From Moritella viscosa (GTDB lineage: Bacteria > Pseudomonadota > Gammaproteobacteria > Enterobacterales > Moritellaceae): 64,000 nt of DNA. The notes beneath the pieces were generated by a model. That model searched no databases and had not been told where the DNA came from. It saw only the letters and a program-made list of their open reading frames with translations. The position numbers and the translations under genes were made by a program. Shown piece after piece: positions 8,701-18,733 of the stretch (position 1 is its first letter; each line of letters opens with the position of its first letter). The stretch lies in the NCBI GenBank assembly GCA_000953735.1, contig LN554852.1, positions 3,545,846 to 3,609,845 of the forward strand. Reading direction: 5' to 3'.

Positions 8701-9972
8701 ATGGAAAATGTCTCATTAGCGATTAAAGATCTTAAAGTCGGTCATTATATTAATCTACCCATCGGTTGGACATCCCATCCTTTTATTCTAAATTCATTTA
8801 TAATTAAGGATACGAAGCAATTACAAATATTACAGCACCTTGGTTTCGACACAATTTCCGTTGACCTATCTCGCAGTAAAGTGACGCCGGCAGCACAATC
8901 AACAGCGCAGCAGATAGCACCAGTAACAAACGATCTCGCTTTAGCCGCAAAAATAACAGAACAACAAGTTGCGTTAAAACACGCTGCAGAACAAAAAATA
9001 CAATTATTACAACAGCAGGTATGGTGGAAACAAATCCGTCAAGCGCGCTCAAAATACCAAAACAAGATTACGATACTAAAAGATATTTACAGCAAACTTA
9101 GCTTACAACCGCAGCAGGCAATATCACAATTAGAAGTGCTTTCTGGAGAGTTAACAATTGCGGCTGAACAACAGCATGATTGTAGCTTTGTATTATGTAA
9201 TGAAGAATTGTCTGGTGATCCGATTTATCAAAACGCAATGAATATCGCCGTATTAAGCACACGTTTAGCGCAGCAATTATCCTTTAGCTCACAAGATATT
9301 GCGATCGTGACGCAAACCGCGCTGCTTAGCCAATTCGGTATGTTATGGGTGCCCTCTTCAATTCGTAATAAAAAATCAGAATTAACAAAACCCGAAATAA
9401 ATTATCTTAAACAACATCCTGCCTACGCATCACAAAAACTACAAGGTATCGACGCACTTACCGATATCGTGATAAATAGCATCTTACAGATCAATGAAAA
9501 GTTTGATGGTAGCGGCTACCCACGAGGTATCAAACAAGATAAAATATCGAAAATCGCACAATTAATTGCGATAACTACCCGCTATAATGAAATGTGTAAT
9601 GCTAATTTACCTCAACACCGTTATTCACCTCATCTCGCCATTGGATTACTGTTTAAAGCCGCTGACAAACATTACAACAAAACTTATCTTGAACAGTTTA
9701 TTAAAATGATGGGCATATATCCGATTGGTACAATAGTCAATTATGATAACAATCAAGCGCAAGTACTGATGAGTATTATTAATAGTCTTCGAACCCCCCT
9801 TATTGTCGACTTTACTAAACTTGAACCATTAAAAAAGCAGCCACTGTTACGCCACTGTGGTCAGGACAATATTACGATTGCTAAAGGGATTAGTTGCAAT
9901 GATATCGCCCCTGACAAGTTAAATAAATTTAACCTAATACAACGTAATAATTTATACTTTCCTGCGAGTTAA
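8701..9972 (+). CDS. DUF3391 / HD-GYP domain protein with degenerate metal site
   Basis: 423 aa. The N-terminal 60 residues (IKDLKVGHYINLPIGW) look like the DUF3391 domain that precedes many HD-GYP phosphodiesterases. The HD-GYP domain spans about residues 170-350. The hallmark LLHDIGK is LLSQFGM here, so the HD pair is Ser210-Gln211. The HHE motif reads INE (264-266), while DGSGYP is intact. HD-GYP enzymes need these ligands for a di- or tri-iron centre that hydrolyses c-di-GMP, so this copy is probably a binding or scaffold protein. Start supported by AAGGA. It stands alone. Confidence 0.82.
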   Translation: MENVSLAIKDLKVGHYINLPIGWTSHPFILNSFIIKDTKQLQILQHLGFDTISVDLSRSKVTPAAQSTAQQIAPVTNDLALAAKITEQQVALKHAAEQKIQLLQQQVWWKQIRQARSKYQNKITILKDIYSKLSLQPQQAISQLEVLSGELTIAAEQQHDCSFVLCNEELSGDPIYQNAMNIAVLSTRLAQQLSFSSQDIAIVTQTALLSQFGMLWVPSSIRNKKSELTKPEINYLKQHPAYASQKLQGIDALTDIVINSILQINEKFDGSGYPRGIKQDKISKIAQLIAITTRYNEMCNANLPQHRYSPHLAIGLLFKAADKHYNKTYLEQFIKMMGIYPIGTIVNYDNNQAQVLMSIINSLRTPLIVDFTKLEPLKKQPLLRHCGQDNITIAKGISCNDIAPDKLNKFNLIQRNNLYFPAS

Positions 9973-10052
9973 TTTAGATTACTGCTGACGTTAATTCATT
10001 ATATTGCTACACTCCTACTTTAAATAAAGAACTAACAAGAACTCATTAAATT

Positions 10053-10820
10053 ATGTCAAAACGCAACACTCAACAACGTCGCCATACCATTATTAAATTA
10101 CTTGAAGAACAAGGTAAACTCAGCGTTGATGAACTAGCACAACGTTTTGAAACATCAGAAGTAACCATTCGCAAAGACCTAACAGCCTTAGAGCAAAATG
10201 GTCTATTATTACGCCGTTATGGCGGTGCGGTTCCGCTCCCTAAAGAACTCTTACCTGAAATTGAAACAGATAAGGTTTCCCAGTGTAAAACTGAGATTGC
10301 AATTGCCGCGGCGTTACGTATTCGCGATCATAATCGTATCATTATCGATAGCGGCACAACCACGGCCAGTTTAATTGAACAACTCGCGAATAAGAGAGGC
10401 TTAATAACCATGACAAACTCTCTGCAAGTAGCGAATGCATTAAATGGCTTAGAAAATGAACCTACGTTATTAATGACAGGGGGGACATGGGACCCACACT
10501 CAGAATCTTTTCAAGGTCAAATTGCTGAACAGGTACTGAGATCATATGACTTTGACCAGCTCTTTATCGGCGCTGACGGCATTGATTTAGAACGTGGCAG
10601 TACCACATTTAATGAACTAATTGGACTCAGTCGCGTGATGGCCGAAGTATCAAGAGAAGTCGTAGTCATGGTCGAATCAGATAAGATCAGCCGTAAAATG
10701 CCAAATTTAGAATTAGCATGGGACTCGATTAGTACGTTAATTACCGATGCCGATATTACTGATGAACAACGCACAGCAATTGAAGCAAAAGATATTACGG
10801 TAATCATAGCACCGAGATAA
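10053..10820 (+). CDS. DeoR-family transcriptional regulator, SrlR/GutR-like
   Basis: 255 aa. Residues 8-60 form the DeoR winged helix (LSVDELAQRFETSEVTIRKD, then LLRRYGGAV). The rest is the DeoRC sugar-phosphate sensor fold, with DSGTTT in the effector site and a late GADGID block. The text MTNSLQVANAL...GGT...FIGADGIDL..G.TTFNE resembles E. coli SrlR (sorbitol repressor) more than GlpR. No sugar operon is adjacent, so the target is unknown. The next gene on the opposite strand encodes a small barrel porin. Confidence 0.8.
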   Translation: MSKRNTQQRRHTIIKLLEEQGKLSVDELAQRFETSEVTIRKDLTALEQNGLLLRRYGGAVPLPKELLPEIETDKVSQCKTEIAIAAALRIRDHNRIIIDSGTTTASLIEQLANKRGLITMTNSLQVANALNGLENEPTLLMTGGTWDPHSESFQGQIAEQVLRSYDFDQLFIGADGIDLERGSTTFNELIGLSRVMAEVSREVVVMVESDKISRKMPNLELAWDSISTLITDADITDEQRTAIEAKDITVIIAPR

Positions 10821-10850
10821 GCTTCTATTTGGGTCTGTGGTGAAAAACAG

Positions 10851-10880
10851 ATCCCGCTTACTGCAAATAAACGGGATTTT
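10851..10880 (+). terminator. Terminator-like hairpin after the DeoR gene
   Basis: The stem ATCCCGCTTA / TAAACGGGAT has one mismatch and is followed by TTTTAC. It lies between two convergent genes and may serve both. Confidence 0.6.
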
Positions 10881-10917
10881 ACATAAAGGATCTATTGTTG
10901 CACTAAACGGTTAAGAT

Positions 10918-11601
10918 TTAGAAACCGTAAGAAGCACCAAATGTGAACGCTAGGTTACGATCTTCAGCTTTACCCATGTCTTCATCACGTAACTCAAAGT
11001 ATGGTGCAATACCAGTGCCCATGAAATCATTCTTTGTTACACGCCATTCGGTGTTATAACTGTCACGATCGCCATTTTCACCAAATTTAGCCGTATCAGC
11101 AAAGCCACGTTGGTTGTAAATAACATTTAGTTTAAGTTGAATACCGTTATCCATGTTGAAGCCAATTGCATTGTCATAACGGATCTCTTTCCAGTCACTT
11201 TCTGTCGTACTGTAATGGAAACGAGTACGGTTACTGACGAACAAACCATTATCAAAATTATAACCAATTTTAACCAATGGGCGACGTTGACCAGAATCGC
11301 CCTCTACTGAACCATCAAGACTTAAATCGTGGTAACCAATTGCAGTCCATAAACCACCGTTTGTATAAGCCATTTGCTCAATGCCAAATGTAGTATCAGT
11401 CACACTACGTACGCCATCGTGAAGAGTACCAGCGACTTCTACTAATAAGGTTGTCCCAGCAGAAAATGTATGACCCGCTTCAAGCGTATATTCAGTATCA
11501 CGTTCAGTGTTACCCTTTACATTACCAGTAACATAAGAACTACCAGCAAATACAGGGGCAGCGATTGATGCGCAAAGTAGAGTAAATGCAAATTTTTTCA
11601 T
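10918..11601 (-). CDS. Outer-membrane beta-barrel protein, KdgM/NanC-like porin size
   Basis: 227 aa. The signal peptide MKKFAFTLLCASIAAPVFA ends in a good AXA site. The mature part is alternating polar/aromatic strands and ends in ASYGF, a C-terminal Phe typical of barrels recognised by the BAM machine. Size fits a 12-strand monomeric porin of the KdgM/NanC type, but that family call is by size and feel only. A CRP-like site lies about 140 bp upstream. It is convergent with the DeoR regulator, which might control it. Confidence 0.65.
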   Translation of the reverse strand: MKKFAFTLLCASIAAPVFAGSSYVTGNVKGNTERDTEYTLEAGHTFSAGTTLLVEVAGTLHDGVRSVTDTTFGIEQMAYTNGGLWTAIGYHDLSLDGSVEGDSGQRRPLVKIGYNFDNGLFVSNRTRFHYSTTESDWKEIRYDNAIGFNMDNGIQLKLNVIYNQRGFADTAKFGENGDRDSYNTEWRVTKNDFMGTGIAPYFELRDEDMGKAEDRNLAFTFGASYGF

Positions 11602-12289
11602 TATAGCCTCGATTATAGTTAAGCAATTTCATCATGTTAAATTGCTAATTTAAGTTAATCATTTCACTGACTAGTTACCTGTCAGAAGATGAAACTAATG
11701 TAACACTTTGTAGGCAGTCAATAATGCTATTAGCTAAATTTGACGATCTTTATCACAACTTATTTCCCAGTGTAAATTAAGTTAAAGAGGAATAAAGCGG
11801 CAAGGTAACACGTGGTCATATTAAAATTATATTTTTAATTATTAAAGTAACTACTGATCAACAAGTTAAGATGAGTAACGGAATTAACAAGGTTTCGTTC
11901 TATAAAATGCCTCATGATAATAACCCGAATAACTAATTATCATTTAATTTTTAATCAGATTAAATTTGTGAGCTACATAACGATTTCCGATAGAGAATGG
12001 AACCAACACGCTGGAATATATAACTATAAAACAACTTATAAAAGCTTAACATGTAGAATAAAACACTAATCAAGTTGATTTAACTTAATTTACAATGGAA
12101 ACAATGATTTTAGTGAGGGTATTTAGTGCTTATTTAAAGAGGGTTTAATCCTTTCTGATTTCAACCAAATTAGGATTTACCACATAGGAACAAGTAGTAA
12201 TTAACATTTTAATTACAATTGACGTGACAATAATAAAGAACGCAGTAGACTCTTTATTCTATTACCTATAACAATCATATTGAGGCTTT
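11602..12289. other. Long AT-rich intergenic region with a possible CRP site
   Basis: No gene is visible on either strand. On the minus strand 11741-11757 reads TGTGATAAAGATCGTCA, a fair left half and weak right half of the CRP consensus, placed to act on the barrel protein gene. The remainder is featureless A/T-rich sequence up to GAGGCTTT before the thioesterase start. Confidence 0.35.
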
Positions 12290-12838
12290 ATGATCAGTGA
12301 GTTGATTCGTTGCTTTTACCTTCGTAATAAGCAAACAAACCCGAAAGGTTTTTTCGATACCATCACGCGCTCTTTTCGAGTAGGGTTTCGTCATATCGAT
12401 CTGAATCTACATATTAACAATGCAAAATATCTCATGTTTCTTGAAAAATCGCGCTGGGATCACTCTATTCAGACTAATACATTCACCCCATTATTGAAGA
12501 ATAAATTAAACTTCATCGTAGCAGGTGTGGAGGTCGGTTATATTCGTGAGATCCGCTTATTCAAAAAGTTCGATGTAGAAACCACTTACTTGGGCTGGGA
12601 TGAGAAATACTTTTACTTAGAGCAAAAATGTGTAGCTGATGGAAAGTTATGTAACTACAGCTTAGTGAAGGCTGTATTTACTCAGAGAGGCAAAGTAGTT
12701 TCTCCGAATAAAGTCATGGAAATGATTCCCATAAAGCAACGTCCACAACAGTTACCAGAACATATGCAAATATGGAAAGATCTCGGTATTGCCAAACGCA
12801 ACTTTTCCACCAGCGAAGCTGTAGATAAAGTCGCTTAA
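12290..12838 (+). CDS. Hotdog-fold acyl-CoA thioesterase family protein
   Basis: 182 aa. The 4HBT-type core is visible at residues 30-55: VGFRHIDLNLHINNAKYLMFLEKSRW, in which the Asp and the H-NN-Y pattern are the usual active-site and CoA-channel residues of YbgC/FcbJ-like thioesterases. A second conserved stretch is about residue 95 (FFDVETTYLGWDEKYFYLE-type). It is likely cytoplasmic and hydrolyses an unknown acyl-CoA. Start supported by GAGG 5-8 nt upstream. It is 119 nt from ggt on the same strand and may share no promoter with it. Confidence 0.75.
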   Translation: MISELIRCFYLRNKQTNPKGFFDTITRSFRVGFRHIDLNLHINNAKYLMFLEKSRWDHSIQTNTFTPLLKNKLNFIVAGVEVGYIREIRLFKKFDVETTYLGWDEKYFYLEQKCVADGKLCNYSLVKAVFTQRGKVVSPNKVMEMIPIKQRPQQLPEHMQIWKDLGIAKRNFSTSEAVDKVA

Positions 12839-12957
12839 ACCTATTTATGTGAGTTCACTTGTAATTTAAACCACCTAAAAATTGGTAGTTGAAACCATTT
12901 GCTATGTTATGTTATATCAACTAAATAACACTATGAACAATCGAATAGGGAACATTC

Positions 12958-14724
12958 ATGTCAACGACGCCTCTAATCAAAGGTCTTACCTTTGGACTCA
13001 TCAGCTGTATGAGCTTAACGCTATCAGCCGCCACAGCAAGCACAGAAACAGTTGCTAAAGTTAAACTATCAACAGGTGCTATTTATAATCAAATGGCGAT
13101 CCATCATCCCGTATGGGCAGCAAACGGGATGGTAGCGAGTCAAGAAGCGCTTGCAACACAGATAGGTGTCGACATAATGAAGCAAGGTGGCAACGCTATT
13201 GATGCAGCAGTTGCCGTTGGTTATGCGTTAGCTGTTACCCTACCTCGCGCTGGTAATTTAGGTGGTGGTGGTTTCATGCTGGTTTATTTAGCCGATGAAC
13301 AGCGCGCTATTGCGATTGATTACCGAGAGGTAGCACCACTGACAGCTTATCCTGATATGTTTTTAGACGATGCAGGCAATCCAGACAGCCAACTTTCTCG
13401 CTTTCATGGTCTAGCCGTCGGAGTACCTGGCACAGTATTAGGCTTTGAACTCGCACTAAATAAATACGGCAGTATGTCATTAGCACAAGTAATGGCCCCC
13501 GCGATCAAATTAGCCCGTGACGGTATTGTTGTTACGCCTGACTTAGCAAATTCACTCCAGGCTACGAAAAAACGCTTAAGCCAATGGCCAAGCACCAAGA
13601 CTATTTTTTATAAAGCAGACGGCAGTAATTATCAACCCGGAGAAATATTAAAACAAACCGACCTTGCCAATACACTAACAGCCATTGCTAAAAAAGGCAG
13701 TCCTGCATTTTATCAAGGTCCCATTGCCAAACAGATCAGTAACTCGGTACGTAATGCTGGCGGCATGATGACAATGCAAGATCTAGCCACGTATGAAGCC
13801 ATAGAGCGTCGACCTGTTACGGGGGACTATCGCGGTTATCAAGTAATTTCAATGCCACCTCCGTCTTCTGGTGGCGTACATATTATTCAAATGCTGAATA
13901 TGCTCTCACAGTTTCCGATTGATAAAATGGGCCATAATAGTGCGGCAACGATTCATGTCATGGCAGAATCAATGCGCCGTGCTTACGCAGACCGTAGTTT
14001 ATATTTAGGCGATCCAGATTTTGTTAACGTACCGGTTTCTGAACTAACCAACGAGCAATACGCAAAGCAATTAGTGAGTCAAATAAACCCTAACAAAGCG
14101 ACACCAAGCAGCGAAGTATCCCCTGGCACATTATTGCCTTACGAAAGTAACCAAACGACCCATTACAGCGTGGTTGATAAGTTTGGTAACGCGGTCAGTA
14201 ATACCTATACCCTTAACTTTAGTTATGGTTCTGGGCTCGTTGCTAATGGAACAGGTGTATTACTCAACAATGAAATGGATGATTTTTCAGCTAAGCCTGG
14301 TACACCAAATGCTTACGGCCTCATTGGCGGAAAAGCAAACGCCGTAGCAGCCAAAAAACGTCCACTTAGCTCAATGACACCGACCATTGTCTTAAAAGAT
14401 AATAAACCTTATTTGGTCACAGGTAGCCCAGGGGGCTCACGTATTATCACCACAACGCTACAAGTGATCATGAATGTGATTGACCATAATATGAATATTG
14501 CAGAAGCCAGTGCGGCAACACGTATTCATCATCAATGGTTACCGGACATGATCCGTATTGAGAAAGGGTTAAATGTCGATACGATTAACTTATTAGAAAA
14601 TAAGGGGCACAAGGTTGAAGTGAAAGCTGCAATGGGTAGTACCCAAACAATTATGTTGACAGAAGAAGGCGTTTACGGCGCATCAGACCCACGTAGACCG
14701 AGTGCACTTAGCTTAGGTTATTAG
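12958..14724 (+). CDS. ggt: Gamma-glutamyltranspeptidase
   Basis: 588 aa, normal family length. A signal peptide of about 27 residues precedes the mature periplasmic enzyme. The autocatalytic cleavage site is seen as QTTHYSVVDKFGN, where the second Thr becomes the nucleophile of the small subunit. GNLGGGGFML and the PGGSRI block near residue 495 form the glutamyl pocket. It breaks down periplasmic glutathione and gamma-glutamyl compounds, feeding cysteine and glutamate recovery. AGGGAA lies just upstream of the start. A shared hairpin ends the gene. Confidence 0.95.
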   Translation: MSTTPLIKGLTFGLISCMSLTLSAATASTETVAKVKLSTGAIYNQMAIHHPVWAANGMVASQEALATQIGVDIMKQGGNAIDAAVAVGYALAVTLPRAGNLGGGGFMLVYLADEQRAIAIDYREVAPLTAYPDMFLDDAGNPDSQLSRFHGLAVGVPGTVLGFELALNKYGSMSLAQVMAPAIKLARDGIVVTPDLANSLQATKKRLSQWPSTKTIFYKADGSNYQPGEILKQTDLANTLTAIAKKGSPAFYQGPIAKQISNSVRNAGGMMTMQDLATYEAIERRPVTGDYRGYQVISMPPPSSGGVHIIQMLNMLSQFPIDKMGHNSAATIHVMAESMRRAYADRSLYLGDPDFVNVPVSELTNEQYAKQLVSQINPNKATPSSEVSPGTLLPYESNQTTHYSVVDKFGNAVSNTYTLNFSYGSGLVANGTGVLLNNEMDDFSAKPGTPNAYGLIGGKANAVAAKKRPLSSMTPTIVLKDNKPYLVTGSPGGSRIITTTLQVIMNVIDHNMNIAEASAATRIHHQWLPDMIRIEKGLNVDTINLLENKGHKVEVKAAMGSTQTIMLTEEGVYGASDPRRPSALSLGY

Positions 14725-14734
14725 GTAAAAAAAC

Positions 14735-14761
14735 GGACGTGATACTCACAGTATGACGTCC
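14735..14761. terminator. Bidirectional terminator between ggt and the DUF2860 gene
   Basis: The stem GGACGTGATAC / GTATGACGTCC has one mismatch and lies between convergent stops. On the minus strand it runs into seven T, so it serves the DUF2860 gene best. Confidence 0.75.
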
Positions 14762-14775
14762 CTTTCGTTCTAATT

Positions 14776-15774
14776 TTAATTAAAACTATAACTCACACCA
14801 ACTGAAAATAATTTTGTCGAGCTATCATAGAACTCAATGTTGGCATCATTTTCTTTGTTTTGATAAATAATATTAAGGTTAGTGCCTTCGATATCAAACG
14901 GTTCAAAATAAGAATAAAGGAATGAATAACGGGCAGCATCGTCCTCTTGTACCTCTCCAAACATTGGATTCTCGGCATCGTATTCACGCTTGCTAAATGC
15001 CGCTTGAACTGAGAAGAAATGCCTTTCATATTTAGTCATAATACTAAGGCTATAATGAAATTCATCAAAACTCTGACTTGCACCTTTAGCATTTTGAGCA
15101 CCATAAAACACATTTGCTTTAGCGTATATTCCTTGCCATAGCGGAAATAAGCTTTCTACACTAAGTCTTTGATAATCACTATCTCGATTTAACAAGGCTT
15201 GTTCTTCAACACTCATTTGACTGCCGCTTTGCTCATTTTCTATCGAATATGATGCATACGAATATTCAATCTGAACAGGGGAAAATTTATAGGCTAAACG
15301 TACAGCACTCGAATCAATGTCGCTCTTTTCTCTTGGCGCGTTAATCAAAAATGGATCTGACCAAGTTTCTTTTAAAAACGGTACGTGCGGGATATAAGCA
15401 AATGTCATGCTTTGGCGTTCATCAAACTGATGTTTCACACCTATTTCATATTGTATGGCACTATTTAAAATATTTTCAGGACTCTGACCAAGAAAGTACT
15501 GAGTCTGAAGATCTTCCGTTGTATAAGCCACACGGAAAAAAGGAAACAACACGCTTGTCGATACCCCTTCACCAGCATTGTTTAGATCTTGTATCTGTTC
15601 ATTGTCATCATGAATATTAAACTGGCCCTGCGTTTCACTGACGCCAGCATTAATCCCTAACGTACCAGAAAAACCTGCGTTCTTTGCCAATGGCTTCGCT
15701 ACTGCAACACTACCAAGTAAACCACAGGTCAATAATAAAGGTAGTGAAAGTAAGCGATGGTTTTTCAAAATCAT
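14776..15774 (-). CDS. DUF2860 outer-membrane beta-barrel protein
   Basis: 332 aa from the ATG at 15774, which gives a clear signal peptide (hydrophobic LLSLPLLLTCGLLG, then SVAVA). An ATG 48 nt further upstream would bury it. The mature start GFSGTLGINAGVSETQGQF and the body of regularly spaced Tyr-rich strands match DUF2860 (PF11059), known from vibrios. It ends in GVSYSFN. Function is not established; it probably sits in the outer membrane. It is convergent with ggt and ends at a shared hairpin. Confidence 0.8.
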   Translation of the reverse strand: MILKNHRLLSLPLLLTCGLLGSVAVAKPLAKNAGFSGTLGINAGVSETQGQFNIHDDNEQIQDLNNAGEGVSTSVLFPFFRVAYTTEDLQTQYFLGQSPENILNSAIQYEIGVKHQFDERQSMTFAYIPHVPFLKETWSDPFLINAPREKSDIDSSAVRLAYKFSPVQIEYSYASYSIENEQSGSQMSVEEQALLNRDSDYQRLSVESLFPLWQGIYAKANVFYGAQNAKGASQSFDEFHYSLSIMTKYERHFFSVQAAFSKREYDAENPMFGEVQEDDAARYSFLYSYFEPFDIEGTNLNIIYQNKENDANIEFYDSSTKLFSVGVSYSFN

Positions 15775-16110
15775 GTGTAAAAATGTCCCAACAGTTAAGT
15801 TATTATCAATTAATAATGTCAAATATTGACCGAAACCAATCTAGTGACGAAAGCATAACATAACAACTAAAACATAAGACGCTTAATAATAGTGAATATG
15901 ATTAATAGTATTAACGAGCAGTAACCATTCAATAATTAGAAAATAAGAGTGATATCAGCCATATCAGTCAGAACAACTAAAAAAACACTGAAATAATTTG
16001 TTTTATATTATAAGCTTATATTACAGCAACTGATATAATTAACGCCTTAAACGCTAAACTATTGAATGCAGTTAAAAAGACCTATTTCAATAAAGGATGA
16101 TTGAAAATAT

Positions 16111-16683
16111 ATGTACAAAATTCTCGTTTTATTCGCCCATCCTGCATTACAAAAATCTCTCGCACATAAATCACTATTCAATGAAATTCAAAATATTGAA
16201 GGCATAACTTGCCACGATCTTTACGATGCTTATCCCGATTCATTTATTGATATTAAGCATGAACAAACCTTGTTACTAAATCACGATATCATTGTATTTC
16301 AATTTCCACTTTACTGGTATTCATGCCCCGCAATTTTAAAAGAATGGCAAGATTTGGTGCTCGAACATGGTTTTGCTTATGGTGAAAATGGAGACAAACT
16401 CGCAGGAAAAAAACTCATGCTCGCTATCTCGACAGGAGGTAGTGCTAACTCTTATTCCGATTCAGGTTACAATGAACACGATATTAGTGAGTTCTTATTA
16501 CCTTTTAGCCAGATGAGCAAAATATGTAATTTAGAATACCTGCCACCATTTGTACTCCATGATATTCATAAACGTCATGAGTCACAGCGTATTGCGCGTA
16601 AAGCAGCAGAATATCGCCAGCAATTATTAATGCTACAACAAATAGATGATGGAACCGTCGCAAAAAAAATGGAGGGTAACTAA
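16111..16683 (+). CDS. KefF/KefG-type ancillary flavoprotein (NAD(P)H quinone oxidoreductase family)
   Basis: 190 aa. Flavodoxin-like fold: ILVLFAHPALQKSLAHK at the FMN phosphate site, QFPLYWYSCPAILKEWQD at the flavin and dimer contact, and STGGSANSY. These are the conserved blocks of KefF and KefG, which bind and activate the Kef potassium channels. It ends 2 nt before the antiporter gene, so the two are co-translated. STGG is closer to KefF (TTGG) than to KefG. I do not choose between the two names. Confidence 0.88.
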   Translation: MYKILVLFAHPALQKSLAHKSLFNEIQNIEGITCHDLYDAYPDSFIDIKHEQTLLLNHDIIVFQFPLYWYSCPAILKEWQDLVLEHGFAYGENGDKLAGKKLMLAISTGGSANSYSDSGYNEHDISEFLLPFSQMSKICNLEYLPPFVLHDIHKRHESQRIARKAAEYRQQLLMLQQIDDGTVAKKMEGN

Positions 16684-16685
16684 CC

Positions 16686-18608
16686 ATGGAACATGGCGTA
16701 TTATTTAATACTTTCATCTATCTTGCCGCAGGTGTCGTGGCAGTACCAATAGCAAAACGTTTAGGGCTGGGTTCGGTACTGGGATATTTGATTGCAGGCG
16801 TAATTGTTGGGCCTTATGCATTAAGTTTAATTTCCAATCAAGAAGATGTCATGCATGTTGCCGAATTCGGTGTGGTTTTAATGCTGTTTTTGGTTGGCCT
16901 AGAATTAAGACCGGCTTTATTATGGCAACTAAAAATGCCAATTTTGGGGACAGGTGGCTTACAACTTAGCGCCACGACCTTGTGCATTTTCTTGTTATTA
17001 CTTGCTTGTGGACTTGCGTGGCAAACAGCACTCGCTATCGGTTTAATTGTTGCCTTGTCATCCACTGCGATTGTGCTGCAAAACTTACAAGAACGGGAGT
17101 TGATGAAAACCGAAGCCGGTAAAAACGCCTTTGCGGTCTTATTATTTCAAGATATTGCCGTTATCCCTATTTTATCTATATTACCGCTGCTCGTCATACA
17201 AGATACTGCCATTGTTGAATCTACAATACCTAGTTGGCAAAGCGCATTAATGATTGCAGGCGTTATTGCTGGCATTATTATTGGCGGCCACTTCCTCGTT
17301 GTACCGCTACTGCGTATTATTGCAGGTTCTCGCTCTCGAGAGATTTTTATTGCAACCGCATTGGCACTGGTTGTCGGTATTGCCTTGGCGATGGAAGCGG
17401 TTGGTTTATCTGCCGCGCTCGGTACTTTTTTAGCTGGTGTGGTATTAGCGGACAGTGAATACCGCCACGAACTTGAAAGTGATATTGAACCTTTCAAAAG
17501 TTTATTATTAGGTATCTTCTTTATCTCTGTTGGCGCCAGTATCGATTTTACCCTCTTACTTAATCAGCCGATGTTAATCGCCTTACTAGTGGCAACATTA
17601 ATTGCGGTTAAATTTATCGTACTATTCATCACCGGGATCGTATTTAAGATCCAACACAGTCAAAATTGGTTATTTTCCTGTGCCCTTGCACAAGGTGGTG
17701 AGTTTGCTTTTGTATTAACATCATTCTCTCTGCAGCGCCAAGTACTGGATAATGAAACAGCTAGCTTGCTGGTATTAGTAGTTACTTTATCAATGGTATT
17801 TACCCCACTGCTGTTGATTATTTACGATAAAATAATCGCGCCAACATTCAAACGCAAAATACCGCAATCCGAAAATACAACCACTCCTGATCATCAGATT
17901 CCAGATGATGCGCATAGCTCTGTGATCATCGCTGGCTTTGGTGGTTTCGGGCAAGTTGTGGGTCGATTACTGCATGGCTACCATATCAATACCACCATTT
18001 TAGAAAACGATGTAGGCCAGATAGAATTATTGCAGCAATTCAAATACAAAGTGTTTTATGGCGATGCTGAGCAGCTTAATTTATTACATTCAGCAGGTGC
18101 CGATAATGCCAAACTATTTATTATTGCCGTCGAAAGCGCAAGCCGTACCAAGCGTATTTTAATTCAAGTAAAAAAACACTTCCCGCACTTAACTGTATTA
18201 GTCCGGGCAACAGATCGTAACCATGCCCAGCAATTAATCCGTCTTGGCGCTGATCATGTGTTTAGAGAATCGCTCGATTCAGGTATCAGCTTAGGTGTTG
18301 AAACACTAAAAGCATTAGGGATGCGTGCCAATCAAGCGCATCGTGCAGGCCAAGTATTCCGCCGTCATGATGAAGCAGTATTACATGAAGAAGCAAAACG
18401 CATGCACGAAGAAGAGCCTGAATTTGTGAACCGTAGCCTAACAGAGCGGCGTATACTGAAAAAATTATTAGGATTAGATGCGTTAACCTACTACGACAAC
18501 CTCAATGATGCTTGGTCAACAGAAGCGCACAGTAATGAAGATAAAAATACGGTTGGTAACTTAGCGGCCGCGCATAAACACAACAAGTCGACAAGCGAGC
18601 AGACTTAG
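16686..18608 (+). CDS. Glutathione-gated potassium:proton antiporter, KefB/KefC type
   Basis: 640 aa. About 12 membrane helices fill residues 5-385 (CPA2 exchanger). The signature GLSAALGTFLAGVVLADSEY is at about residues 239-258. A regulatory RCK/TrkA-N domain begins near residue 415 with the nucleotide loop GFGGFGQVVG. E. coli homologues release K+ when glutathione adducts of electrophiles bind, acidifying the cytoplasm for protection. It is coupled to the ancillary gene upstream. The tail after residue 560 is longer than E. coli KefB (601 aa). Genes for ggt, a glutathione transferase and an enone reductase are nearby, in keeping with an electrophile-defence role. Confidence 0.92.
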   Translation: MEHGVLFNTFIYLAAGVVAVPIAKRLGLGSVLGYLIAGVIVGPYALSLISNQEDVMHVAEFGVVLMLFLVGLELRPALLWQLKMPILGTGGLQLSATTLCIFLLLLACGLAWQTALAIGLIVALSSTAIVLQNLQERELMKTEAGKNAFAVLLFQDIAVIPILSILPLLVIQDTAIVESTIPSWQSALMIAGVIAGIIIGGHFLVVPLLRIIAGSRSREIFIATALALVVGIALAMEAVGLSAALGTFLAGVVLADSEYRHELESDIEPFKSLLLGIFFISVGASIDFTLLLNQPMLIALLVATLIAVKFIVLFITGIVFKIQHSQNWLFSCALAQGGEFAFVLTSFSLQRQVLDNETASLLVLVVTLSMVFTPLLLIIYDKIIAPTFKRKIPQSENTTTPDHQIPDDAHSSVIIAGFGGFGQVVGRLLHGYHINTTILENDVGQIELLQQFKYKVFYGDAEQLNLLHSAGADNAKLFIIAVESASRTKRILIQVKKHFPHLTVLVRATDRNHAQQLIRLGADHVFRESLDSGISLGVETLKALGMRANQAHRAGQVFRRHDEAVLHEEAKRMHEEEPEFVNRSLTERRILKKLLGLDALTYYDNLNDAWSTEAHSNEDKNTVGNLAAAHKHNKSTSEQT

Positions 18609-18623
18609 TCATATAAATAAAAC

Positions 18624-18680
18624 GGTGCAGTTGATAACGATAGCTATTTGGCTACTGCAACCAACTGTGCCTTTTCGTTT
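18624..18680 (+). terminator. Terminator-like hairpin after the Kef operon
   Basis: GGTGCAGTTG pairs with CAACTGTGCC through two G-T wobbles over a 28-nt loop, followed by TTTTCGTTT. It lies 15 nt after the antiporter stop. Confidence 0.6.
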
Positions 18681-18733
18681 ATTATCGAAATAGCTCATTA
18701 TTGTTTAAAATCAGCTAACTCAAGCGACGGAAG

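Noticed and set aside
16505-16717. Reverse-strand 70-aa frame over the Kef junction
   Set aside because: Antisense to two well-supported overlapping family genes.
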